A stretch of DNA of 64,000 nucleotides from Botryotinia globosa (Eukaryota; Ascomycota; Leotiomycetes; Helotiales; Sclerotiniaceae), in contig RCSZ01000004.1 of the NCBI GenBank assembly GCA_014898425.1, positions 1,798,001 through 1,862,000 on the forward strand, in the 5' to 3' direction. The notes under the pieces were generated by a model. The model worked only from the letters and a program-made list of their open reading frames with translations, had not been told where the DNA came from and did not search any database. Position 1 is the stretch's first letter; every line of letters starts with the position of its first letter. The position numbers and the translations under genes were made by a program. This document shows, in pieces, positions 48,531-59,762 of the stretch.

Positions 48531-50389
48531 CTACAACGCGCATGTTGTCGAGTTGAGTTGTGTGCAATAAATCATTTGTACAGGTCCTGATCTGATTCCC
48601 AAAGTTCTCAAATGTTCATTGAATTCTGGCAATCTGCTGCCTGCGTCGATTTGACTTCTGTTCTGTCCAGTGACTGGGTCCTTGGCTCCTGACCACAATA
48701 CTTCTGCGGCGGCAGCTCCTCTTGGCCATACCATATCATCAATGTTGATTGGATCGGTTTGCTCAGACCAAATGTGAAATTCTCCGCCAACAACCAAATG
48801 AGTTGAATTTTCGGGTACTCCGGCGAGAGGATCGTAGGAGTAGATTAAGCGCCAACTCTTGGTAGGCGAACAATAATCATTGTAGGGGAAGTACTTCTCA
48901 GAGGATGCACCTGGCTCGAAATTGAGCCACTGTCCTTTGCCACAATCGAGATACTAAAAGTTTGTTAGTAGGTGAGTCGATTTATTCGGATGAATTGTAA
49001 GATGCTTACCCAGAAGTTATAATTTCCAGCAATAGCTTTATGTCCAGCCGCGACAATTTGAGCGACAGAGGCATCACTGAGCCATGATTGAACAAGAACA
49101 TCAGATCCCAAAGTGAGGTTCCATGTTGTGATCATTTCTTCCCAGACCATTGGGGTAAGCCCAGCAGCTCTAACTTGTTTGTGGTTTCTGTCCACGAATG
49201 CTTGAATTAATGGTTGGAGAACGGCGGTATCATTTGATTGAACGGTGGGATCCAACAAATAGGTGTTAACATTAACTTCATCTCCACCAGTGTGGAAGTA
49301 CGATGAGTATGGAGAGACTCTGGGCAGAAGATCATCAAACAATTTCTCAAGGAATGCTGGTACGGCTGAATCATTAAGTCTCAATGACCCACAAGGAGGT
49401 TCAGCACAGTAGGTATCCCACGGTTCGGCGAACAAAGCTGCCATGAGCTCAGGGTGAGAATATCCAATCGAGCTTGTGTGGCCAGGCATATCAATCTCCA
49501 AGATTACCTCGATACCAAGCTCAACGCCATACTCTTGAATTTCCTTGAGGTCTGCGGGGGTATAGGACAATCCGGTCGCATAAGCACCCAACTTTGACAA
49601 TTCAGGAAGTGTTGGAATATCCAAAGGCCACGACTGAGCATCGGTGATGTGCAAATGCATGACACTACATTTGGTGTAATGCATTGCTAACATTGTTCTC
49701 TTGATATCCTCAACAGGATACCAATTTCGGGATACATCCATGTTAAGTCCGCGGTGTGCAAATTTCGGTGCATCGTAAATTTTCACGGGAGCTAATTTTG
49801 TGTAGACACCAGCTTTGGCAACAGAATGTGTATAGAAGAGTTGTGTGAACGTGGTCAGTGCATGAAGGATGCCAATAGACGATGGGGCGCTGATGGAGGC
49901 TTTTCCATCAGTAGTGACTGTGAGGTTGTACGACTCGTCAACCTGACCATCTGTAGGCTTGAATGTTGAGGAGTTATCTTGTCCGGTCTGGGTGATGAGG
50001 ATTTCGCTGATGTAGGTCTTGTTTGAGGTGGCCGATGGCTCAACTAGGGGCAGGGTGTTTCGTGGATATAATTTCCATGGTGTCAAACCTTGATAGAAGA
50101 TCTTGTTCATAGCTCGAGTTACGGCCTTAGAAACGATCGTCTTGCTGGTTGTTACATTTCCAGTGCCACTACTAGAATATCCTGTAGACTGTACAGCGAG
50201 CAATTTCTCAGTATTCATATTAACATAAAAAATGGGAGGGAATGATCGTACAGCGCCGCCATCATAAGTAACCTTAACGTTCTTATCCAACCACAAAACA
50301 CCAGTACCATTTGTATACGAAACAGGCTGAGGCCAAATAGCCAACGCAGAGGCGACTAAAGTAGATATTAGAAAGGTAGAAGGACGCAT
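48531..50389 (-). CDS. Beta-N-acetylhexosaminidase (GH20)
   Basis: Secreted exo-enzyme that removes N-acetylglucosamine from chitin oligomers; in fungi it supports chitin turnover and autolysis. Two exons, 49010-50389 and 48531-48953, give 600 residues, typical for fungal GH20. The signal peptide is MRPSTFLISTLVASALA; the start is chosen at 50389 because the frame upstream has no earlier ATG. Following are the GH20b-like N-domain, HRGLNMDVSRNWYPVEDI, the TIM-barrel segment HLHITDAQSWPLDIP, and the catalytic Asp370-Glu371 pair in YFHTGGDEVN. The Asp orients the N-acetyl group and the Glu is the acid. The C-terminal exon carries GEFHIWSEQTDPINID and WPRGAAAAEVLW, also typical. The intron at 48954-49009 is 56 nt with a CTAAC branch point. 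No defect seen. Confidence 0.94.
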
Positions 50390-52651
50390 TATGAGAAGTG
50401 CCAATGTAGTATTGTATGTGTAAATTAGATGTAACGAAAGAAGTAGGAATGAAATAAACAGATGGGGATATGTAGACTATATAACTTCATGAACAAGAAT
50501 ATGTCAAGTGCTCTAGCCAATTACTTAATTGACTCACAGCCGTGTGGCTCAGGATTCACGAATGTTTTGCAGTATTGGCTGTGGTAAATTCACCAGGATT
50601 CAGGAGTGCCGCAGGAATATGAACCCAGTGATTGGACTGCGCAAATCTCAGAATAGAGTTGAAAGCAATCGAATTAATATTTTCCAGGGCTTGAATATAA
50701 CGATAAATGAATATGCAGGTAGCCAAATCCGATGGTTCCAACTGGTTGTCCTGTTGTAGTAATAATTGTCACTTGGCGCGGAGAAGTCTATGCGAGACTA
50801 CCAATCCAGCTGCCGTAACGTTACGACAAGCGCCTCCAAAAGCCGGTGAGGAAAAGTACGACGTGATGAAGTAGTGCCTTTGACTGACGGTAGGTAGTAG
50901 TAGTAGCAGCAGCAGCAGAAGTAGAAGAGTAGCAGTTTAAAGTAATAGGACGCCCGATTGATTTGTTATCTGATCACGTCGCCCCCTCGGTCGGATTGAT
51001 GCATCTGCGAGGGAGAATAGATATGGGTGGGTGGGTGTGAGTGGATATGCTTGGATATAGGTGGATATGGGTGGACATCAGAACGGATGTGTCTGGGTAG
51101 CAATGGATTTGAGGATGGATTCAGGTTGGGGGTTGAGAATTTTAATGTTATGAATCTTATGATATTGAGATTGTGATCTTACATCGGGGGAAGGGATAAA
51201 GCCAAATTTGCTTACTCAGAGCTCAGAAGCTCGTGGTTTATGCAGTACACACAGTATATCATTGGTAGGCCAAGGGTTACGAAGACCATCTTCACTATAT
51301 CTGGCACTCAGTCATAAACCACCCAAGAATACTAAAAGTAGGTAGCTGGCTTTGATATCCCCTGGTTCCTGGCTCACTTGAATTGCCCTCAATTTCTTTG
51401 GTGCGGCGTTCAGAAGGCTCGATGGAAGCGATGATTTAAAAATGGTATCTGGATATGTGAAAGGATGGAGTCGATCATGGGAGATACGAAATAACAGGTC
51501 AGATGTCAGCACTTGGAGGCTGTGAGATTTGTTGGACATGATACAACATATATCAAATCCAATGCTGTTTCATATTCCAACAGCATAGTAAGACGATGTT
51601 TATGTGTCTTAGACTCTTAGTGTGCTGTTGGTTTGCAGTGCCGTAATACCAACATCTAGATGTATGTATGCGTGCGTACGAAGTGTTTGTTCTGTATCTT
51701 GGTGGCTCAGATCGCCATTATCGGATGAGCTGATAGATACCGGTAGATAGCTGTATGAGCTCAATTTTGAGTTATCTATCAAGTCGGCTCGCTCAGTCGA
51801 TGTGCAAGTGGCCGTTCTCCCGCTTTCAAAGGGGAGGTCGAGTACCTGAGCTAGCGCCCTGAAGGTATTTCTTAGTAGTTATAATACACGCGACCAAGAG
51901 CTGACGAAGGTTAAGGCTTCTCGAGCCCGAAATTCCCATTTGACTGACTCAAAGGATGCAATGTATGAAGCGCGTTGTATAATATGGTAAGTGATACATG
52001 GTGGGTGGTGCGTTGTTACCAGACTGCATTGCATGACTGACCGACCAACAATTCTAGTCAAAAATGGTGATGGTCAATGAATCCTTCGAGAAATAATATG
52101 GATATGGATGGATATGGAAACCTGGGAAGTCTACAACCCTCCAGCTGTGCACGTGAACGTGGCTGGGAAGAGTGGCGGGGTGAGACTGGACTGGATCACT
52201 CTAAAATAAAAGTCAACCTGAATTCTGAGGGGTTCCAAGGTTTATATGTAGTGTTTTTCCCAGTTATCAGTAGACATGAGCCACTTGATAAGCGATTTTA
52301 TCACGTGATTATGACTAGCCTTTTGCGGCTCAAAATCATGTGTCATTGGATCCTAAGGCAAATATGGTTATTCGCCAGGGCTCTTTAAGCTTCTTGATCT
52401 TTCAAGATCTTTATTCTATCAAACACCTACCATCTTTATTTTTTGAACTAATCACAACCGCCGAACAAACATTACAACATTCGAACCATCACCAAAAGCA
52501 ATTTCCCAACTGTTGCGACTTTTGACAAGATTATCACAGGTGAACAGATTTTCACAGTTCACCGTCACCCTTATTTCAGTCAAGAGCTACCGCAGCTCAA
52601 GTACTTAAAAGCCCGACTTTTGATAAACAAAGAGATCAACGAAATTTTAAA
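50390..52651. other. Long divergent intergenic region
   Basis: 2.3 kb between the divergent GH20 and Nab2-like genes. Contains short AGC/AGT triplet repeats (50892-50935) and a GGTGGATATG-type repeat (51020-51070). No coding frame is supported. Confidence 0.45.
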
Positions 52652-54241
52652 ATGTCGGTCGAAGTCGTCTTGGATTCGCCTCTGGCTCATGCGCTCAATA
52701 CTTCCATTCAACCAAAGCTTGTGGAAGTAGGATGGAGTACAGGTGGCGCTGATGACTCTGCGCTTTCGGAATATATTATCCTCATGCTGGCGAATGGAAA
52801 GACGCAGGAACAAATCGCCGCGGAATTATCAGGCGACCTTCTAAACCTTGGTGATGATGATCCGGGAGCAAGAGATTTTTCACAGTGGTTATTCAACCAG
52901 GTTGGATTGTTGAATTCACAAATTAGCGGTGGAGGATTTCCAGAGACTGGCGCAGAGACCGAGCAGGGTCAATTTGGAGATTCAAATGTGTCGCAAGATG
53001 CGGATATGAACGATGCTTCCGAGGCAGGCGATCTAAATGTGTATGCAATCAGTCTCTTAATTATCTGCAAAATCAGAAACATTCTTTCTCGAGACCAAAA
53101 ACTAACATATTACAGACCAACAGGCCCCAAGTCAATGCGAAATGGAAGTGGTGGTATTAGTCGTCCGCGGGATAAACGTATGCTGAATCATTTGACGAAG
53201 GCAATGGATCGCACGCATGATGCTGCTCTCCATCGAGTACGACCACAATCGGGGAATGAACGAATAAATACACATGCGCGAGGACCCCCAACAGGACCAA
53301 GGGGACCCGTGAATATCCGAGGTGCTGCTCGCACGCAAAACGGGCGTGGGCATGGCGGCATGGGGGGTATGCCGACGCGACATGGTACAGCGCAAAATAT
53401 TATGGGCATGTCTCAACAACAACAACTCGAACTATATGCTATGCTTGAGCAGCAATCGAGATTAATGGCGCAAATGTTCACTCCACAACAGCAACAAATG
53501 ATGCAACGAGGGGGTAACGTCATGGGCTCAGGATTCCCGGGACAAGGCAGACCTTTACATGAGCGGATGCAACATCCCAGTCGATCCCAGAACAACAACT
53601 TCCAGAAGCGCCACGAGCAGCAACCACAATCTCAAAATGATAACTCGATGGATGTTGAGATGAATTCTAGTGACAAGGTTGATAGTCTTTCTCCAGACAC
53701 TACATGCAGATTTAACTTGTCTTGCACGAATAAAGACTGCAAATTCGCACATCAATCTCCTGCAGCTCCTCCAGGAACGGCTATTGACGTTGCAGATGTC
53801 TGTACCTTTGGTGCAGCATGCAAAAATCGAAAATGTGTTGGGCGGCACCCATCCCCAGCCCAGAAGATTGCACATCAAACTACCCAAGACTGCATATATT
53901 TCCCAAATTGTAAGAATACCAACTGCCCCTTTCGACATCCAACAATGCCGTTATGTCGAAATGGCGCCGATTGTACAACACCTGACTGCAAGTTCACACA
54001 CGTCAAAACCATGTGCAAATTCAATCCTTGCTTAAATCCGACATGTGCATTCAAGCATGAAGAGGGCCAGAAGAGAGGAAAATTCGATGATAAAGTATGG
54101 GTGGCAGATGGTTCAAAGGAGCATGTCAGTGAGCGGAAGTTTGTGGACGAGGAAGGAAATGAGGAGCTGATTCTACCTGGAGGAGCAGCATCAGCAGGCA
54201 CGGGAGCAGGAGGAAGTGGTGATGCAGAGATTGCCGAATAG
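52652..54241 (+). CDS. Nab2-like nuclear poly(A)-binding zinc-finger protein
   Basis: Likely counterpart of yeast Nab2/animal ZC3H14, which binds poly(A) tails and links mRNA 3'-end formation with export. Two exons, 52652-53040 and 53116-54241, give 504 residues. The N-terminal 80 residues form a compact helical domain like the Nab2 PWI-like fold. A Gly/Arg and Gln-rich linker follows (QQQQ runs near 53415-53500). Five CCCH fingers span about residues 326-440: CRFNLSCTNKDCKFAH, CTFGAACKNRKCVGRH, CIYFPNCKNTNCPFRH, CRNGADCTTPDCKFTH and CKFNPCLNPTCAFKH. Spacing Cx5Cx4-5Cx3H matches Nab2. The 75-nt intron (ACTAAC branch) is in frame and stop-free, so retention would add 25 residues. Confidence 0.88.
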   Translation: MSVEVVLDSPLAHALNTSIQPKLVEVGWSTGGADDSALSEYIILMLANGKTQEQIAAELSGDLLNLGDDDPGARDFSQWLFNQVGLLNSQISGGGFPETGAETEQGQFGDSNVSQDADMNDASEAGDLNVYAISLLIICKIRNILSRDQKLTYYRPTGPKSMRNGSGGISRPRDKRMLNHLTKAMDRTHDAALHRVRPQSGNERINTHARGPPTGPRGPVNIRGAARTQNGRGHGGMGGMPTRHGTAQNIMGMSQQQQLELYAMLEQQSRLMAQMFTPQQQQMMQRGGNVMGSGFPGQGRPLHERMQHPSRSQNNNFQKRHEQQPQSQNDNSMDVEMNSSDKVDSLSPDTTCRFNLSCTNKDCKFAHQSPAAPPGTAIDVADVCTFGAACKNRKCVGRHPSPAQKIAHQTTQDCIYFPNCKNTNCPFRHPTMPLCRNGADCTTPDCKFTHVKTMCKFNPCLNPTCAFKHEEGQKRGKFDDKVWVADGSKEHVSERKFVDEEGNEELILPGGAASAGTGAGGSGDAEIAE

Positions 54242-54957
54242 ATGGATTGAATGCTTACATGAGCTACGGAGAGAATGCTTAGTTTAAGAAAAATGTACAA
54301 CATGCATAGGGATGCGTGGGAAGGAGATATCTGGCGTTTAATGGACAGGAGGATCGTGACTGGATTCTCGGGATATATCTTGGTTGGGCCCTCATAATGA
54401 ATAGCTGGTCACAGCCAAAGCATCTTTAGGTAGAATGGACTGTTGTATCCTCGGCACCCCAAAGCAAAAAGACTTTGGGGCTTATAGCCAAACAGAAAAA
54501 CTCTCACATCTCTTCTCTTGCTTTTGATGTGAATCTTTGAATTTATAACCCTGCACTTATCATTGAGCTTTTCTGAAGCTTACCACAACTGGCGCGCAAC
54601 CTACAAAAACAAAAGAAAAGCAGTCTGAGTAGGTAGATGAGCATATTGATTCGCCATTCAGAATAAAAAGCATTCAATAGATTCAATACTACGAGGAGAA
54701 CACCTAGTTAAATCATGAAATGCTTATTATACAACTTATTAATATGTATTTACTAAAACTTCCACCTGTGTTTTCTGCCGTGTACCTAAATTGATACCGA
54801 AGCATAGCACTTTGTGGGGGGAGGGGTAAGTAAATTATACCTAAGCTTTTAAGGTACAGCACCATAGTGAGCAAAACAACTCCACGACGGTTCATCCAAA
54901 TATCACTGGTAATTTCATGCTGTTACTACACAGCATTGACAAACAATTATAACGAGG
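54242..54957. other. Intergenic region, Nab2-like to HEM14
   Basis: No gene, element or long repeat seen. Confidence 0.4.
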
Positions 54958-56899
54958 ATGCGTCTGCCCGAGTATCCTTTATTGGCTCCTCTGAGGCGAT
55001 GCTATAATGTTCCTCAATGTCAACTCGTACGTCTACATCGGCGAAACATTCTGGGGGCTTGTACTAGAGCACATAGCTACCAAGCACGCCCACAATTACA
55101 CATTCGCGAACGATCAAAGTCTCTGTTGAAATACTATAGTAGCCATGTTCCATCCGATACTCAAACCAGGAAGTCTGCGGAAGTTGTATCAGAAAATAAT
55201 AGCTCAGAAGAATGGAAGGAACCCAGTGTCGCAGTTCTTGGCGGTGGAATTACAGGTCTGGCAACAGCATACTATCTCACCCAAATGGCACCACATCTGA
55301 AAGTTACATTGTATGAGAGTAGTGAGAGGCTGGGAGGGTGGCTACGGACAAAATATATTGATGTGGGAGATGGTGAAGTTGTGTTTGAACAAGGGCCGAG
55401 GACTTTAAGACCGAACACGCCTGCGGGATTTGTTGCTCTAAACTTGGTAGGATCTGCTTTCCAGCTATTTGCTTTGAAGTATTCTAATTCGTGGTTCTAG
55501 ATCAGAGACCTTGGTCTGTCCGACCAGGTGATTAAAACCAACAAAATGTCTGCCGCTGCCTTGAATCGCTTCATCTATTATCCTGATCGGCTTGTGTGCA
55601 TGCCCGAGCCTAGCCAAGGGGTTTACGCCATTGCCTGGAAAATGTTGACGGAACCAGTTTTCAAAGGAATGTACAGGTTACTTTTCGAATATAAGAGGCC
55701 ACGAAGACCAACAGGATTGGATGACGAATCAGTAGGATCATTTCTGGCCAGGCGAACAGGAGGGACAGACATTCCAGACAATCTAGTGTCAGCCGTATTT
55801 CATGGTATCTATGCTGGTGATATCTACAAACTGAGTGCAAAAAGTATAATACCCACCCAGTGGGGAATGGAGGGGGCATTTGGAAGTATCAGTGCAGGAA
55901 TGTCTCAAATGGCAAAATTCAAGAATGCGACAGCTGAAGACGCAGATTTAGAGGAAAAGGAGAAGAGTGCATTCACGAACAATGAGAGGGCCATTGTCAA
56001 CGAAACAAGTGTCTATACTTTCCGCAGAGGGATTGGTACACTATCTGAAGCACTGGACTCCTCTCTAAGGAATAATCCTAATGTGAAAATCAAGCTGGGC
56101 GAGGACGTAAGGAAAATCGAGTACGATGGACGAAGTGAAGGCATCAAGGTATGGACCTATTCCTTTCACATCTCTGACTAACGACTAAAGTACCTAGATC
56201 TACACAACTCAGGCTGGCGAATCATCCACCAACCATTCTTACGTTATTTCTACCTTGTCAGGCCGCACTCTCTCTACACTAACTACCTCTTCAGATGATT
56301 CTTTAATCCCTTCACTTGCAAAAACAGAGGCTGTGACGGTCATGGTTGTTAATCTCTACTACCGGGAAGAAGATCTCATTCCGGAGCGCGGCTTTGGATA
56401 CCTAATCCCACGATCCATTCCCTATGAGCAGAATCCAGAATTTGCTCTTGGTGTAATATTTGATTCAGACGCAACAGTTGGTCAAGATACTGTTCCAGGG
56501 ACCAAATTCACCGTTATGCTAGGTGGGCATTGGTGGAACGACTTCGAAACATATCCTAGTGAGGAAGAGGGTGCTGCTATGGCAAAAGCCGTTCTCAAAC
56601 GACATCTGAAGATCAGCCAAGAACCAGAGATGGTACATGCATCTTTGCAGAAAGATTGTATTCCTCAATATACTGTGGGTCATGAACAGAGACTGAAACA
56701 AGCGCATTATGAGTTGTTAAGCGCATACAAGGGAAAACTGTCAGTGGCTGGAAATTCATACACTGGCGTGGGCGTAAATGATTGCATCAAGGCTGCCAAA
56801 GTTGTGGCAGGCGATGTTGCACGTGGTAATGATGTTACGGGACTGGAGAAGTTCACTGAGCAAAAATGGTGGGAGAAAATGATCAAGCGAGAACAATAA
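54958..56899 (+). CDS. HEM14: Protoporphyrinogen oxidase
   Basis: FAD enzyme of the inner mitochondrial membrane that oxidises protoporphyrinogen IX to protoporphyrin IX, the penultimate step of heme synthesis. Three exons (54958-55446, 55501-56148, 56198-56899) give 612 residues. The N-terminal 70 residues are rich in Arg/Leu/His without acids, a mitochondrial presequence. The FAD Rossmann motif VAVLGGGITGLATAYYL is at about 92-108, followed by the second conserved strand ESSERLGGWLRT and FEQGPRTLRP. Later segments FHGIYAGDIYKLSAKS, TQWGMEGAFGSISAGM and VAGNSYTGVGVNDCIKAA are characteristic of the family. All introns are phase 0 (54 and 49 nt). Nothing unusual. Confidence 0.94.
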
Positions 56900-58071
56900 A
56901 TAAACCCCAATCAATCTTTAAAACAACATTATAGAGAAAGTTGAGAAGTTTCTCACGCAGCTAGTAGTTTACTAAATGTATAATAGAATAGATGAACATA
57001 CAATAAATAGCAAAACCGTGAACATTTATTTTTGTGTCAACAAATGTTGATTTCAATCCAAAATTGCTGCATTGGATATTCCAGTCACCACGTCCATGTT
57101 CCCTAATAATTACCGACCCCACTTGTGCTTTTCAAACATTCGATCATTGTGAGAGATAGCACCTGTTATTTTTCACCTGTTATTTTTGGTTGGAATGTTT
57201 TTAGTGCCACTGGGACATAATGCAAGAAAAAGGTTACCTTGTTGAAGCCTGAACCATGAGCATTCGGCGGCCACTTTCATCATAACATGGTGAATGAAGA
57301 GCACCATCCTTTTCAGAGTCGTGAGCATTCGAAATATGAATATTATTCGTGATATTCACTATATTGTCACAGCTGACCATTAGGTCGGATTCAACTGAAA
57401 GTTCTGCGAGTTGAGGTGGAAAAAGTTATCGCGTTCTACTTCCGTACAAGCGAACCCCTTTTCTTACCGACCATCTTCCTCGACAATTTCTGAAGAGGTA
57501 AAATCTCATGTTACTAAAATACTCTTACTCCCTTCATTTAATTTTCTAACATTTTTTTCATATCGCACAATTACATATTGACATTCTTCTGAGTTATTTT
57601 CGCAAGTGTTTTTGAGGGATTCTTCGGTGCAATCACTCGATGCTGTTTTTCAGCGATGGAAGAGAATTCGAGTTTCTTGTTCTTATGAGAACATGCAACT
57701 ACGTGGATAGATAAGCACTAGTCTGCTAATGGTGTGTCGGAACTGCAAATTACAAGATAATGGTTTCTGATGGGGATATGTAAGTGGATTTAGCCAGTAG
57801 GAGATCGCGCTCGAGAATGGAAGATACGAGATACCGTTGCAGCCAGACATGAGAGTGGGGTGAGCAGATTGGGATTGTGTATAGAATCTGCTTTGTTTCC
57901 GTCTTCTCTAGTTTTATTTTGCTTTAAGTTTATTATTCATACTTTTTTTTGGTATCGTAGTGCTAGGTGCCTCGGATCACAATTCTCACGTCGTATAACA
58001 CAATATCGGCTACGGAGAATTGCATCAATAATCACTTCACAATCCACTGTCGGAATACCAGCAAAGTTACA
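56900..58071. other. Intergenic region, HEM14 to methyltransferase
   Basis: No gene. Two near-identical ACCTGTTATTTTT units are adjacent at 57162-57188. Confidence 0.4.
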
Positions 58072-59068
58072 ATGGAAAACGATGCAGAATTCGTCAAAAA
58101 ATGGCCTACCCTTGGCAAAGCGATGGAGTCCGGCGCTGAAGTGTTTTCCTCCACTGTTTCCCCTTATTCCACTCTCAATCTCAGTGTCTCTTTACACACA
58201 TTAATTCTCAATAAGAACCATCAGTCCCATGACGGCCGTGAAGCTCAACTTTTCGCTTACATCTTATCTCATAATCCCACCAATCCTCTAGATGTTCTCT
58301 TCGCCATCGACGAATTTTCCCCTGCGCGAAGATTTCTTCATCAGTGTTGGTCCCAATAAAGCTGATATTTTGCGAGATCTCGTTATGCGGGAGAAACCGA
58401 AGATGCTGGTGGAACTAGGTGGATGTTTGGGGTATAGTGCTGTGCTTTTTGCGGGTGCCATGGTGAAGGCGCACGGAGGTTTGTTTGGCTTTTTCTTAAA
58501 CTTGTGACTTATGCCGGTTTTTAAAATGGCTAGATTGATCATAATATGACAGGTGATGCGGGGCTCAAGATTTATTCCCTCGAACTCGATCCCGCCTTCG
58601 CAACTATTGCCCGCCAAATCGCTCAAATAGCAGGACTCGATCACATTATCGAAGTTGTTGAAGGCACAGCCGCTTCCTCGATTGCCAGTCTAGTTAAAGA
58701 GAAGATAATCACGAATGTCGATTTCTTGTTCCTAGATCATGTAGAGGATTTGATAAGCAGGATTTTAAAGTTGTGGAGGCATCGGGCATGCTGAAAAAGG
58801 GAGCTGTGGTTGTGGCGGATAATGTGGTCAGGCCGGGGACACCGGAGTATAGAGAGTTCATTAGAGGAGATATGAAGAAGGGTCAGGGGTGGGAAAGTTG
58901 GGGAGTAAGAGGCTTAATTTGGCCTGGGGATTTCGAGGTGAGTTTAATCCTTTGAAGATGTGGCCGAAACAGGATTTGTCAAGGAAATATGGCTGAAGTA
59001 GAACTGATGTTGAATAGGATGAACTTGAAGTTAGTAAACTAGTTGGTTCGGAATCGGATAAGCAGTGA
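58072..59068 (+). pseudogene. Catechol-O-methyltransferase-like gene, two frameshifts
   Basis: SAM-dependent O-methyltransferase of the COMT type; relatives methylate catechols and other small aromatics. Exons 58072-58478, 58553-58937 and 59018-59068 line up well with the family. Visible are the N-terminal helix (ENDAEFVKKWP), the SAM-binding stretch MLVELGGCLGYSAVLFA, SLELDP, the Asp-containing LFLDHVED, GAVVVADNVVRPGTPEY and the tail DELEVSKLVG. Two breaks interrupt it. A C-run of four at 58319-58322 shifts the frame between AIDEFS and the following REDFF. A second shift near 58752 falls right after LDHVED. Each frame resumes family sequence at once, and no intron boundary fits either place. 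Short homopolymer error is possible for the first; two independent errors are less likely. Confidence 0.85.
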
Positions 59069-59762
59069 GCAACATCATTTTAAGATGGAAAGTTTGGCGT
59101 AGGAAGGTTGTTACTTTGGAATTGTATCATTTATCTGGGAAGGAACGGCGTTATATTCACTCGCATTGTAAGAATGCAAGCTCATCTATCAATTGAGTCC
59201 AAGCAACCAAACTGGTTCAAAATCAACACCTTTGAGTTCTTGCAAATGCCATAATCGCGCTTGGTTATAAACCAAGCAAGGCTTTTGTTTTGGGTGTAAT
59301 GCTTGTCTTTATCTTTCTTGTCAACTGGAAAGTTTGAATCATGTCTGATCTCAATATTATTTTGCAAAAATGAAAAGTCTTGGAAGAATTTCAAGCTTTA
59401 GGCACGACAAGCTTTTCGAAACTGTAGAAGTTTTCGCCACGTAAAGGTGAAATATAAGGAGTTGTTGCATTGTACACAGTGAGACAAAGACAAAGACAAC
59501 AACTAGCAGAAAAAATTATGTATATTCCCACGAAAACAAATTCCAGCACGCCGTTCCAGATGTACGGTTGACTAATTAGATATATGGCGGCAGTGGATAT
59601 TCAGATGAAACATACTACTACAAAAAGCCAGCGGAGTTGCTGGCGATGTATTGACCGCTCCAATCAAAGAGGAAAAGACAGTCGCATACTCCCTGCCACC
59701 AAATTTGGCTTTGTCTAGTAAGTATAGGGCCAGGATAAGAAGGCAGAGATCATAGAGCCCAA
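59069..59762. other. Intergenic region, methyltransferase to RING gene
   Basis: Convergent 3' ends. No gene or repeat supported. Confidence 0.4.

Noticed and set aside
53132..53598. Minus-strand frames opposite the Nab2-like gene
   Set aside because: Shadows of the Gln/Gly-rich linker and zinc fingers.
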